Position numbers and translations under genes: made by a program
Shown here: positions 43,690 to 53,045 of the stretch, one piece after another
Layout of the letters: each line of letters starts with the position of its first letter
Position numbering within the stretch: position 1 is the first letter of the stretch
Notes under the pieces: generated by a model
Told to the model about the DNA's origin: nothing
Databases searched by the model: none
What the model saw: only the letters and a program-made list of their open reading frames with translations
Assembly: GCA_934202505.1 (NCBI GenBank)
Contig: CAKPXW010000001.1
Coordinates: 1-63,215 of the forward strand
DNA length: 63,215 nucleotides
Source of the DNA: an uncultured Bacilli bacterium
GTDB lineage: Bacteria > Bacillota_I > Bacilli_A > RFN20 > CAG-631
Reading direction: 5' to 3'

Positions 43690-44580
43690 TTATCTATATA
43701 AGTTTAGTCCTCCTTTAATTATTTCACAATTATATTCATTGTTAGGTTCTGTAATATTTCCATCTATTTGAATTACAAATGGTTTATTACTTTTAAATAC
43801 TGCCTTTTGACAATAAATATGTTGAGTTCCTTTTTTCTTAAATATCTTTTTATTTAATAAGGAAACTAAATAAAAAGGTATTTTTATTTTTTTCATTTTA
43901 TCTACATAAACAAATTCTAATTTTTCATCATAACAATTAGCACCAGGGCAAATTGTTATCCCACCACCTATTGATGATCCATTACATAAGCAAATTATAA
44001 AACCATTTTTATGTTCAAATTCTTTGCCATCAATAGAAACATCAAATGAATACCAATCAAAATGTAATAAAGCTGAAATCAAAGCAACTAAATATCTAAA
44101 TTTTCCTTTTAATTTTTTATACTTTTCAAAATTTTCTAAAACAGCGATATCAATTCCTGTACCTAGAACATTTGCACATCTTTTACCATTTACAAGTATA
44201 TAATCTGTTTTTTTAGCTTCTGACATAAAAATTTTATCTAAGCATTCTAGTGGCTTTTTCTTTGAAAAATTAATTACTGAAGCAAAATCATTTCCTGATC
44301 CTGCAGGTATTATTCCTAGGTTCCATTTATCAAGATTATTAACTCCATTTAATACTTCGTTAAAAGTCCCATCTCCACCTATTGTAACAATGCTACCATT
44401 TTCATTTTCAGAAGTAATCTTTTTTGCTAATTCATTAGGATGACGATAATATTCTGAAACATACCATTTATAGGCAATTTTTTTCTCATCTAAGTATTTT
44501 TTTATTTGTGATAAAAACTTATTTTTTTTATCTTGATTTTTTTTCCTACCAGAAATTGGATTTACAATAATATGAAACAC
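43690..44580 (-). CDS. Diacylglycerol kinase-family lipid kinase
   Basis: The 296-aa protein has the DAGK catalytic domain: HIIVNPISGRKKN, IVTIGGDGTFNEVLNG and IIPAGSGNDFA. It then has the beta-sandwich C-terminal domain. DgkB/YegS-type enzymes phosphorylate diacylglycerol or similar lipids at the inner membrane face, recycling diacylglycerol from lipoteichoic acid synthesis. A yfhO/csbB pair for surface glycosylation lies nearby. Exact substrate not determinable. Confidence 0.9.
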   Translation of the reverse strand: MFHIIVNPISGRKKNQDKKNKFLSQIKKYLDEKKIAYKWYVSEYYRHPNELAKKITSENENGSIVTIGGDGTFNEVLNGVNNLDKWNLGIIPAGSGNDFASVINFSKKKPLECLDKIFMSEAKKTDYILVNGKRCANVLGTGIDIAVLENFEKYKKLKGKFRYLVALISALLHFDWYSFDVSIDGKEFEHKNGFIICLCNGSSIGGGITICPGANCYDEKLEFVYVDKMKKIKIPFYLVSLLNKKIFKKKGTQHIYCQKAVFKSNKPFVIQIDGNITEPNNEYNCEIIKGGLNLYR

Positions 44581-44618
44581 TATGATTCCCCCAATACTTT
44601 AATAATTATATATCAATG

Positions 44619-44648
44619 TAAAAAAAAAGTCTAGAATAGTCTAGACTT
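44619..44648 (-). terminator. Terminator of the DUF1540 gene
   Basis: AAGTCTAGA (44627-44635) pairs perfectly with TCTAGACTT (44640-44648) around a 4-nt loop, with TTTTTTTT following on the minus strand. Confidence 0.92.
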
Positions 44649-44682
44649 AACTAATTAATGATTAATATAACATTAAATTATA

Positions 44683-44967
44683 TTATCTTCTTCTATATGT
44701 AGTGCACCAAGCATCAGAATCAATCTTTACTTCTTGAGCTTTGCATCTGCTTTCATTATTAAATATACATGATTCTTCACTACATGATATCGCAGTCTCT
44801 AAATCAGCATAATTATCTAATGCAAATTCTTCATTATAAGAATCATTTTCATTTTTTACCTGATATGAGCAGCATATAGCATCTTCATCGACAATAATAC
44901 TTTGTTTTTTACAAACACACTTACAATTATGTTTGCACGTTCTTTCATCACATGTTAATTTATTCAT
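44683..44967 (-). CDS. Double DUF1540 cysteine-rich protein
   Basis: The 94-aa protein is two DUF1540 units: LTCDERTCKHNCKCVCKKQSI...AICCSY and ISCSEESCIFNNESRCKAQEV...AWCTTY. Each has the C-x4-C-x(3-5)-C spacing of the family, with about 12 cysteines in all, so metal binding is likely. Function unknown. The SD and start codon are both enclosed in a perfect 9-bp hairpin, suggesting translational control. Confidence 0.88.
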   Translation of the reverse strand: MNKLTCDERTCKHNCKCVCKKQSIIVDEDAICCSYQVKNENDSYNEEFALDNYADLETAISCSEESCIFNNESRCKAQEVKIDSDAWCTTYRRR

Positions 44968-44990
44968 ACTATCCTCCTATAGATAGTATG
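44965..44990 (-). promoter_or_regulatory. Hairpin covering the SD and start codon of the DUF1540 gene
   Basis: CATACTATC (44982-44990 on the minus strand) pairs perfectly with GATAGTATG (44965-44973). The 8-nt loop TATAGGAG carries most of the AGGAGG site, and the AUG itself is the end of the stem. Initiation would require opening, as in RNA thermometers and repressed leaders. Confidence 0.7.
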
Positions 44991-45011
44991 ATTTAATTAC
45001 TATATTTTATT

Positions 45012-46679
45012 CTAAAAAATTCCTACAGAATTGCCATTTTCATCCATATCAATTTTTAATGCGGCAGGAACACGTGGAAGACCTGGCATTGTCATTATTG
45101 ATCCTGTTATACAAACTAAAAATCCTGCGCCAATTGCTGGCCTAATTTCTCTTACATGAATTGTAAAATCTTTTGGCCTTCCTATAATATGAGAATCATC
45201 TGTTAATGATGCAGGTGTTTTAGCTATGCAAATTGCTAATTTGTCCCAGCCTAACTCTTTATATTTTTTTATTTGTTCTTTAGCTTCATTTGAAAATTCA
45301 ACTTTACTTGCCCCATAAACAATTGTTGCAATTTTATTTACCTTTTCTTCGATAGATTCTTTCAAATCATACAATTGATGGAATTCATTTGGCATTTCTA
45401 CTAATTCTATAACTTTCTTTGCAAGATTAATTCCACCTTTTCCACCATGTGCCCATACATTAGATAATTCTATTGGATAATTATTATCTTCGCACCATTT
45501 CTTTAATGCCTTCACTTCACTAGGTTTATCAGTTGGAAATTTATTTATGGCTACTACAAAAGGCAGTTTAAATGATTGAATTGTTTCAATATGTTTTTGT
45601 AAATTGCAAGCCCCTTTAAGCATAGCTTTTACATTTCCTTTACTTAAATTTTCTTTAGAAATTCCACCATGCATTTTTAAAGCTCTAATTGTAGCAACAA
45701 TTACTACTGCACTAGGTTTAATATTTCCAACTCTACATTTAATATCTAAAAACTTTTCAGCTCCAAGATCTGCACCAAATCCAGCTTCTGTTACTACATA
45801 ATCAGATAATTGAATTCCCATTTTTGTTGCAACTATTGAATTACATCCATGGGCTATATTAGCAAAAGGTCCACCATGAATTAAAACTGGTCCTCCTTCT
45901 AATGTTTGAACAAGATTTGGTCTAAAGGCATCTTTAAGTAATAATGTAATACATCCACCTATTTTTAAGTCTTTTACTGTAACTGGATTACCTGAAAAAT
46001 TATAGCCAATAACAATAGTATCAATTCTTTTTCTTAAATCTTTATAATCTGTTGCTAGACATAATATAGCCATTATTTCACTAGCTACAGTTATGTTAAA
46101 TCCATCTTTTCTAGGAATGCCATCAAATTTACCACCTTTTCCAACTTCAACAAACCTTAATGCTCGATCATTTAAATCTAAGCATCTTTTCCATGTAATA
46201 TTATTAGGGTCTATTCCAAGTTCATTTCCTTGATATATGTGATTATCAATAAAAGCAGAAATTGCATTATTAGCAGTTGTTATTGCATGAATGTCACCAG
46301 TAAAATGCAGATTGATTTCATCCATTGGCATTACTTGAGCATATCCTCCCCCGGCAGCACCACCTTTAATTCCCATAACAGGTCCTAATGAAGGCTCTCT
46401 TAAAACGCATAAAACATTTTTCTTCATTTTACGTAATGCTTCAGATAAGCCAATAGAAGTTGTAGTTTTTCCTTCTCCTGCTGGAGTTGGTGAAATAGCT
46501 GTTACTAGTATAACTTTACCATTTTTACTTTTTTTATCAAACACATTAAAATTTAATTTAGCTTTATATTTACCATATAAATCATATTCATCTTTTGTTA
46601 AAGATAGTTCTTTTGCCACTTTTTCAATTGGCCTCATTTTTGTTTCTTGGGCTATTTGCAAATCTGTTTTATATTCCAT
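45012..46679 (-). CDS. fhs: Formate--tetrahydrofolate ligase
   Basis: The 555-aa protein is full-length Fhs: PTPAGEGKTTTSIGLSEAL (ATP loop), LREPSLGPVMGIKGGAAGGGYAQVMPM and the C-terminal PGLPRVPAA. It forms 10-formyl-tetrahydrofolate from formate, THF and ATP, feeding purine and formyl-methionine synthesis. Single gene, GAGG site. Confidence 0.97.
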   Translation of the reverse strand: MEYKTDLQIAQETKMRPIEKVAKELSLTKDEYDLYGKYKAKLNFNVFDKKSKNGKVILVTAISPTPAGEGKTTTSIGLSEALRKMKKNVLCVLREPSLGPVMGIKGGAAGGGYAQVMPMDEINLHFTGDIHAITTANNAISAFIDNHIYQGNELGIDPNNITWKRCLDLNDRALRFVEVGKGGKFDGIPRKDGFNITVASEIMAILCLATDYKDLRKRIDTIVIGYNFSGNPVTVKDLKIGGCITLLLKDAFRPNLVQTLEGGPVLIHGGPFANIAHGCNSIVATKMGIQLSDYVVTEAGFGADLGAEKFLDIKCRVGNIKPSAVVIVATIRALKMHGGISKENLSKGNVKAMLKGACNLQKHIETIQSFKLPFVVAINKFPTDKPSEVKALKKWCEDNNYPIELSNVWAHGGKGGINLAKKVIELVEMPNEFHQLYDLKESIEEKVNKIATIVYGASKVEFSNEAKEQIKKYKELGWDKLAICIAKTPASLTDDSHIIGRPKDFTIHVREIRPAIGAGFLVCITGSIMTMPGLPRVPAALKIDMDENGNSVGIF

Positions 46680-46697
46680 TATTAAAACCTCGCTATA

Positions 46698-49600
46698 TTA
46701 TTTTTCTTGTTTAAATAATTTTAATATAAATTCTTTACATTTACTAGGTATTTGTTTAACATTTTTTATAAAATCTTTTAAGTAATCATCACAATATTCT
46801 TTATTGTTTTTACGATATTGATATTCTTTAACGTTTTCAATTTCAAGGATGTTGATTCTTTTTCTTGAATAGACATAATTTAATGCAATAAACATTAAAA
46901 GGCCAAATAAAGAACAAACGATTCCTTCATTTAAATAAGGTGTGTAATATGATAATTCATATTCATTTTCTCCTTTTAATGGAATAAATCCTATGAATCC
47001 ACCATTTACATTAAATATTTCAATTACACTACCATCTTTTTTGTTTTTCAAAGTCCATCCTGTATCATAAGGTATTGTAGTTACAGCTATTTTATCTTCA
47101 TTTGTATTTGTTTTAAATGTAAATGTGTCTTTTTTATAATTAACATCATATAATAAATTGCTTTTTATTTTTTCATATGTTTGGTATATTTTACTTTGAT
47201 ATTGATAATATGTACTCATTGTTGGAATAGAATTTCCACTATTAAATACTTTATCGTATGCTGTATCTTGTACAAATTCTATAACAATCTTATTAATAGG
47301 TTGATTTACATAAAATCCTCTTTGAGTTTTCCATTCATATGATGTCGTAGATAATGATGCTGTAGATACCATATGAGCATCTTGAGTTACAAGAACATCA
47401 TCATTATACATACTAATTAAAACTCTTGGCCCCATTTTAAAACTAAAGTTAATATAGCATTTGTTGTTTTCCGTTGCTAATGGGCAAACACTATTACCAT
47501 TCATTTTTAAAATAATTTGATCACCAAGTCTATTTTTTTCTTCCCATCTTTTATGGAAGAATTGTGAATTACTTGGTAATATTTTGCTTATTTCTGATTT
47601 AGAAATATTTCCATTTGACAATTTATGTTCTTTTCTTGCTGCGATAACATTTTGATTATCTCTTTTTTCATAATCTTCACGTGGTGAAAAATATTTATCC
47701 CAACTTGATTGTGAAACATATTCATAGCCATCTGAATAAGATGTTAATTTATTGAGATTTCCTTTTTCTTGAATTTCATCTATTTTATCACTTTCAATAA
47801 TAGCAGCATCTGAATATAGTTTTTCATAATATGTTGCATAGCTATTTGTTCCAACTGTTGAAGAAGAAATAATACTATCAACCATATAGCCAATTCCTAA
47901 GTGATTAGTGTTCTTATAAACTCTATAATATTTATAATTATCATTAACTAATTCATAGCCCCAAGGTATGTTTTCATTATAATCTTGTCTTGCAGATAAT
48001 TTATTTTGATAATTACCATTTTCATCGTATTCAACTTCCCAATTTTTTCCATCAAATGGTATTGTTAAATCTTTTCCATAATCATAATTATCATTATTAA
48101 TATCTATTTTATTTGTAATATAATATTTGATTCCTAAGTATTGATCAAGGTAATATCTTTTTTCATGATATCCCATAGTCCAACCACCATTGTACCACAT
48201 CTTAGATCTTCTAATAAAATCATTCAATTCTAAGTCATATGTAGAATTAAATGTTGATTGTCCATTATAAGATAATGTTGATGGTAAATTAACGTATAAT
48301 TTAGTAGCCGCTGCATTATATATTCTATAGAAAGAGGCATCTTCTTCTTTTAAATTAGCAATAATATCTTCCATTTCATCATAAGAATCTTGACTCATGT
48401 AATAATTATCCCATTTATAATAACCTTTATGTTCAATAGTTACTGTTGTAGATACACCAACTTCGGCTACAATAATGACAAGCATTATTCTTTTTACAAG
48501 TTCTATTTTAAATATTTTAAAGCGATAAATTGCCCAAACAACAAGCATTAGAATCATTTCTCCAGAAATAACACTTAACATATCCTTTGTAGGTTTCATT
48601 GCTGGATCTTTTTGACTTATCACTAACATATAACCACATAAAATGTAATTAAATATCAGTCCTAAAGTCACAAATCTTCGATCAACTACTTCAAATTTAT
48701 CTATTGTAGGGATAATATACAAAATAGCAACTGCAGTTACCCATATTTCCCATCTACCATACAAACTTGTAAAACCAAAAGCTATATAAGTTGTAATTGG
48801 TAAAAATGGAATAATTATTCCCATTATAACACCAAATATTTCCCAAGGACGATGTCTTTTTATAGTTTGAATTATGCAAGGAATTAACATAATTGTTAAT
48901 GGAGTAGTAACGAATAAACCACCATTACTATTATCAAGCGAAGCAACGTTAAAAGAAGTTGAATTCCAACAACTTGTATTCATAAATAACCAATTTGATA
49001 TTAAATATCCTGTTTGTTGATATGGTTTTATTGTATTACTTCCTAATGTTCTATCTTGCCATATAGTTAAATATTTAAAGAATGCCACTAAATTATCTTT
49101 AGATAATATTTCTTTTAATGGTTTTAATGAGCCAAGTATTAAACTGCCATTTTCTCTTTTTGGATCTTGAAAGAAAAATGATAAAAAATCTGTCAAATAT
49201 GGTGTTTGTGTTCTACTAATTCCCATAGCTACATTTAAAGATGGGAATAATACAAAGAAAGTCATTATAATACCAGTTGCATAATATAACATTCCTTGAA
49301 ATAGTACAGACCATCTTGTTTTTGCATTATATCCACGTTTTTTTGATATGCCATAAATATAAACCCATCTATAAACAGAATAGAAAAAACCAAATATTGA
49401 AAAATTAATTAGAAAGAAATAATTTGTTATTCCAATTAAAAATAATCCTAATGTTAAAAGCCAACCTTTTCTTTCTTTTAATAGTTTTTCGACTCCCATT
49501 AAAAATAAAGGAAATAAAGCTACTATATCGCTAAAATGAAACCATAAGTAAAATAAAGAATATCCTGATAAGCAATAAGCAAATCCACCCGCCCAAGACA

Positions 49601-50033
49601 TCTTGGTAGAAACATGAAAATATTTTTTTAATAAAATATAGAAAAAGAAACCACCTAAGGCATATTTAAATACCATATGGAATAAAATACCTTGGTATAA
49701 AAATTTTCTTGGCCATAAACATAAAAGATAAAATAAAGGTGAAAATGTATAATAAAAACTTTGTGAGCCATAATAATTTGAACCTAAAAAATTAGAAAAA
49801 TCAAACATTGGTGCTGTCTTTCCATGCTTAACAAAATCCCAAAATAAATTATATCCTTGTGCATAGAATGCATAAGTTTGCATATGATAATCACCATACA
49901 TTGGTAATGTAAAACTATTGGATTTAGCTGTTACTAAAAAACAAATTAATGCAACTAAATACATTAATACAAATGCTACAAAATTTTCGCGTTTAATTAT
50001 TCTATTATAATATTCTTTAAATTTTTTTTTCAT
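46698..50033 (-). CDS. yfhO: YfhO-family membrane glycosyltransferase
   Basis: The 1111-aa protein has about 12-14 helices in its first ~520 residues. A large outside domain (about 540-1040) follows, then one helix near 1060 and a basic tail. The start (FVAFVLMYLVALICF...LPMYGDYHMQTYAFY) and LGSNYYGSQSFYY segment match YfhO, a GT-C-type enzyme. In B. subtilis CsbB makes a lipid-linked GlcNAc and YfhO transfers it to lipoteichoic acid. A csbB-like gene is divergent next door. It is longer than the B. subtilis protein (about 860 aa). Confidence 0.88.
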   Translation of the reverse strand: MKKKFKEYYNRIIKRENFVAFVLMYLVALICFLVTAKSNSFTLPMYGDYHMQTYAFYAQGYNLFWDFVKHGKTAPMFDFSNFLGSNYYGSQSFYYTFSPLFYLLCLWPRKFLYQGILFHMVFKYALGGFFFYILLKKYFHVSTKMSWAGGFAYCLSGYSLFYLWFHFSDIVALFPLFLMGVEKLLKERKGWLLTLGLFLIGITNYFFLINFSIFGFFYSVYRWVYIYGISKKRGYNAKTRWSVLFQGMLYYATGIIMTFFVLFPSLNVAMGISRTQTPYLTDFLSFFFQDPKRENGSLILGSLKPLKEILSKDNLVAFFKYLTIWQDRTLGSNTIKPYQQTGYLISNWLFMNTSCWNSTSFNVASLDNSNGGLFVTTPLTIMLIPCIIQTIKRHRPWEIFGVIMGIIIPFLPITTYIAFGFTSLYGRWEIWVTAVAILYIIPTIDKFEVVDRRFVTLGLIFNYILCGYMLVISQKDPAMKPTKDMLSVISGEMILMLVVWAIYRFKIFKIELVKRIMLVIIVAEVGVSTTVTIEHKGYYKWDNYYMSQDSYDEMEDIIANLKEEDASFYRIYNAAATKLYVNLPSTLSYNGQSTFNSTYDLELNDFIRRSKMWYNGGWTMGYHEKRYYLDQYLGIKYYITNKIDINNDNYDYGKDLTIPFDGKNWEVEYDENGNYQNKLSARQDYNENIPWGYELVNDNYKYYRVYKNTNHLGIGYMVDSIISSSTVGTNSYATYYEKLYSDAAIIESDKIDEIQEKGNLNKLTSYSDGYEYVSQSSWDKYFSPREDYEKRDNQNVIAARKEHKLSNGNISKSEISKILPSNSQFFHKRWEEKNRLGDQIILKMNGNSVCPLATENNKCYINFSFKMGPRVLISMYNDDVLVTQDAHMVSTASLSTTSYEWKTQRGFYVNQPINKIVIEFVQDTAYDKVFNSGNSIPTMSTYYQYQSKIYQTYEKIKSNLLYDVNYKKDTFTFKTNTNEDKIAVTTIPYDTGWTLKNKKDGSVIEIFNVNGGFIGFIPLKGENEYELSYYTPYLNEGIVCSLFGLLMFIALNYVYSRKRINILEIENVKEYQYRKNNKEYCDDYLKDFIKNVKQIPSKCKEFILKLFKQEK

Positions 50034-50140
50034 CTTTTTTACCTACATTTTTATTATAAACAAAAGTATTTATAACTACAAATACTTTTAACTATTTAGA
50101 TGTAAATATTTTAATTTTTTTTATAAAAAAGACTTATTGT

Positions 50141-50169
50141 TTGCAACGTCTAAATAAATAAAGTACAAT
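50141..50169 (+). promoter_or_regulatory. Promoter of the GT2 glycosyltransferase gene
   Basis: TTGCAA (50141-50146) and TACAAT (50164-50169) are separated by 17 bp and lie just upstream of AAGGAAGG. An imperfect inverted repeat (TATTTAGATG / CGTCTAAATA at about 50094 and 50147) flanks the -35 box. Confidence 0.7.
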
Positions 50170-50192
50170 ATACATTAAGGAAGGTGTTTAGA

Positions 50193-51134
50193 ATGTCAGA
50201 ACTTATTTCAATAGTAGTTCCTTGTTACAATGAACAAGAATCACTACCAATATTTTATAATACCATCGTTCCTATTTTAACCAATATAAAATGTTCTTAT
50301 GAACTTATTTTTGTAGATGATGGGTCAAAAGATGATACTTCAAAAATCATGAAAAATCTTGCCGAAAAAGATAAAAATGTAAAATATATAATTTTTTCAC
50401 GTAACTTTGGTAAAGAGTCTGCTATGTATGCTGGACTTGAAGGAGCCACCGGCGATTATGTCGCAGTTATGGATGTCGATTTACAAGACCCTCCAGAAAA
50501 ATTAGTAGAAATGTATTCTTTAATAAAAAATGAAGGATATGATTGTGTCGCAACAAGAAGAGTAACTAGAAAAGGAGAGCCTAAAATTCGTTCTTGGTTT
50601 GCAAGAATGTTTTATAAAATTATTAATAAATATACGCAATGTGAAATTGTCGATGGTGCTAGAGATTTTCGTTTAATGAAAAGAAAAATGGTTGATGCCA
50701 TTTTAAAAATGCAAGAATATAATAGGTTTTCTAAAGGGATATTTAGTTGGGCTGGATTCAAAGTAAAATGGCTTGAATATGAAAATATAGAAAGAGTCGC
50801 CGGGGAAACAAAATGGAATTTTAAAAAATTATTTGTTTATGCGATTGAAGGTTTTATGTCCTTTACTCTTGCTCCTTTATATTTTATTATTAAATTTGGA
50901 CTTTCTTTATTATTGCTAGATATTCTTGCTATAATTATTTTAACTATATGTCATTTTGTCATAACTACTTTTGTTTATTCAAATACTTTAATATTAATAA
51001 CTATATTTACTTTACTTATTTCATTATTAATTATTTGCCTAGGTATTTGTGCTATGTATCAAGCAAAAATATACACAGAATGTAAAAAAAGGCCAATATA
51101 TATTACATCAGAGGATAATTTAAAAAAGAAGTAG
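50193..51134 (+). CDS. GT2 polyisoprenyl-phosphate glycosyltransferase (CsbB/GtrB-like)
   Basis: ATG 50193 has AAGGAAGG upstream. The 313-aa protein has a GT-A domain (VVPCYNEQESLPIF, FVDDGSKDDT, VMDVDLQDPPE with the metal DxD, and a VAGETKWNFKKL segment). Two C-terminal membrane helices follow. This is the CsbB/GtrB/DPM1 type that loads a sugar on undecaprenyl phosphate at the inner face. The divergent YfhO enzyme is its likely user; no GtcA flippase is in the window. Confidence 0.9.
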   Translation: MSELISIVVPCYNEQESLPIFYNTIVPILTNIKCSYELIFVDDGSKDDTSKIMKNLAEKDKNVKYIIFSRNFGKESAMYAGLEGATGDYVAVMDVDLQDPPEKLVEMYSLIKNEGYDCVATRRVTRKGEPKIRSWFARMFYKIINKYTQCEIVDGARDFRLMKRKMVDAILKMQEYNRFSKGIFSWAGFKVKWLEYENIERVAGETKWNFKKLFVYAIEGFMSFTLAPLYFIIKFGLSLLLLDILAIIILTICHFVITTFVYSNTLILITIFTLLISLLIICLGICAMYQAKIYTECKKRPIYITSEDNLKKK

Positions 51135-51165
51135 TTAATACTTCTTTTATTATAGGAGGATATTT

Positions 51166-52377
51166 ATGATCAAATTGTTAGTTAGATTATTTATTAAAGA
51201 TTATAATAACGTAGAAGATCCTAAAGTTAGAGAAAAATATGGTGTTCTAGGAGGAATTCTTGGAATTATATGTAACATTCTTCTTTTTGTAATAAAACTT
51301 ATTATTGGATTTATTATGAATTCTATTGCTATTTTATCAGATGCATTTAACAATTTAACAGATATGTTTTCTTCAGGAATTGGAATAATTAGTGCTAAAT
51401 TATCTTCAAAAAAGCCAGATAAAAAACATCCTTTTGGTCATGGAAGATTTGAATATATTGCAACACTAATAGTATCTTTTATTATTATTATGGTTGGATT
51501 TGAACTTTTTTCTTCTTCCATAAATAAAATAATTGATGGAATAAAAGGACAAACTACACCATTAAATTTTTCTATCACTGCTATTATAATATTAAGCATT
51601 TCTATATTAATCAAAATTTGGATGGCTTACTATAATCATTATCTTGGTAAAAAGATAAATTCATCAATGTTAAAAGCAACTACTACTGATTCACTTTCTG
51701 ATATATTAACTTCAAGTGCTGTAATTATAACTACTTTAATTGCCAATTTTCTATTAAAAGATTATTATTTTTATTTAGATGGCGGAATCGGAATTATAGT
51801 AGCTACCATAATTTGTATTAATGGTATTAAAATTATTGCTTCATCAACTAATGATATATTAGGAAAAGGGGCTACAAAAGAAGAAATTGATAAAATTAAT
51901 TCATTTTTACTTTCTGATCCTCATATTTTAGGTACTCACGACTTAATAGTTCATGATTATGGACCAGGAAGAAAGATGGTAACTGTTCATTGTGAAGTTG
52001 ACGAAAATGAAAATTTTAGAAAAATTCATGAAATAATTGATGCTTTAGAAACTAAAGCTTATGAACAATTAAATCTTCAATTAGTTATTCATATGGATCC
52101 TATTAGCACAACATCAGATACTGTTAAACAACTTAATCTATATGTTAAAGATATTTTATCTTCTATAGATTCCTCTTTATCATTTCACGATCTTAGAATA
52201 ACTGATGGTGATGAAAACATTAATATTATCTTTGATTTGGTTGTTCCTTTTGACTACTCAATCGAAAAAATTCATAACACAATTGATACAATTCAAAGTA
52301 AATTAAAAGAAAAAGACAAGAGATTCTCAACTGTAATAAAAATTGATCATCTTCTTGTCGATAATAGTGACAACTAA
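51166..52377 (+). CDS. Cation diffusion facilitator with doubled C-terminal domain
   Basis: The 403-aa protein has six helices in the first ~230 residues with metal sites SDAFNNLTD and TTDSLSD, and the HPFGHGR loop. It is an H+-coupled divalent-metal (Zn, Mn, Fe) exporter. The cytosolic tail is about 170 residues and seems to hold two ZT-dimer-like units (about 245-320 and 330-400, each with an H-x-D pair). Usual CDF length is about 300 aa. Metal not determinable. It follows the GT2 gene by 31 nt. Confidence 0.9.
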   Translation: MIKLLVRLFIKDYNNVEDPKVREKYGVLGGILGIICNILLFVIKLIIGFIMNSIAILSDAFNNLTDMFSSGIGIISAKLSSKKPDKKHPFGHGRFEYIATLIVSFIIIMVGFELFSSSINKIIDGIKGQTTPLNFSITAIIILSISILIKIWMAYYNHYLGKKINSSMLKATTTDSLSDILTSSAVIITTLIANFLLKDYYFYLDGGIGIIVATIICINGIKIIASSTNDILGKGATKEEIDKINSFLLSDPHILGTHDLIVHDYGPGRKMVTVHCEVDENENFRKIHEIIDALETKAYEQLNLQLVIHMDPISTTSDTVKQLNLYVKDILSSIDSSLSFHDLRITDGDENINIIFDLVVPFDYSIEKIHNTIDTIQSKLKEKDKRFSTVIKIDHLLVDNSDN

Positions 52378-52389
52378 TTTATTTGATTC

Positions 52390-52956
52390 TTACCATTCTT
52401 TTGTTTTTGCTGTTTTATAGGCACCATAGGCAATAAATATATATGAAGTAATCAATAAGAATGTGCTAATGCAATTTGTTACATCAAATGATCCATTATT
52501 AACTAAATTAATAATTACCATTACAATATAAGAAATTCCAATAAATGTTGCATAAACGCCTGTTGATATTGCAAGAACCATTCCTACTAATTTTTCATGA
52601 ATAAACATGTACACAAAGCCACAAATAATTATTAATGTCCATGTCATTGTAATTATGCCATTAAAAATAGTATTAACCTTTGCCGAGCCAAAGTTAAAAG
52701 AATATTTTCCATATAAGATGATTAATAAAATAGCTGGTGCTAAAACTTTTATTGTCCCTTTGCAATTTTGTTGTGCAAAAACAAAATAACAATAAAATCC
52801 AACTAATACTATTAATGTAAATACCCCAACAATAAAATTTAAAACATCACTTGTTGATGGTACTCCACCTTCTATTAAAAACTTGATAAGCATTAATAAC
52901 CCTGCTAATAAAAAAGCTATTTTTGAGTAATTTTTTCTTGGTTGATTCGTAGACAT
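52390..52956 (-). CDS. Six-helix membrane protein of unknown function
   Basis: The 188-aa protein is almost all hydrophobic, with about six helices, a short basic N-terminus (NQPRKNYSK) and a Lys-rich C-terminus. No motif suggests a function and I do not recognise the family. A good AGGAGG site supports expression. It converges with the CDF gene, 12 nt apart. It stands alone. Confidence 0.65.
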   Translation of the reverse strand: MSTNQPRKNYSKIAFLLAGLLMLIKFLIEGGVPSTSDVLNFIVGVFTLIVLVGFYCYFVFAQQNCKGTIKVLAPAILLIILYGKYSFNFGSAKVNTIFNGIITMTWTLIIICGFVYMFIHEKLVGMVLAISTGVYATFIGISYIVMVIINLVNNGSFDVTNCISTFLLITSYIFIAYGAYKTAKTKEW

Positions 52957-53007
52957 TTTATTTCCTCCTATTTTTTTATTATATATTATTAAATATTTTT
53001 TTTAAAT

Positions 53008-53039
53008 AAAAGATGCCTATTTTTAATAAGCATCTTTTT
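53008..53039. terminator. Terminator of the oxidoreductase gene
   Basis: AAAAGATGC (53008-53016) pairs with GCATCTTTT (53030-53038), with T-rich sequence on both outer sides in the respective directions. It sits 7 nt after the oxidoreductase stop. Confidence 0.88.
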
Positions 53040-53045
53040 ATCTTT

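Noticed and set aside
43682..43703. AACTTATA/TATAAGTT hairpin as a terminator before pduL
   Set aside because: It overlaps the last codons of the lipid kinase gene and no T-run follows in the direction of transcription.
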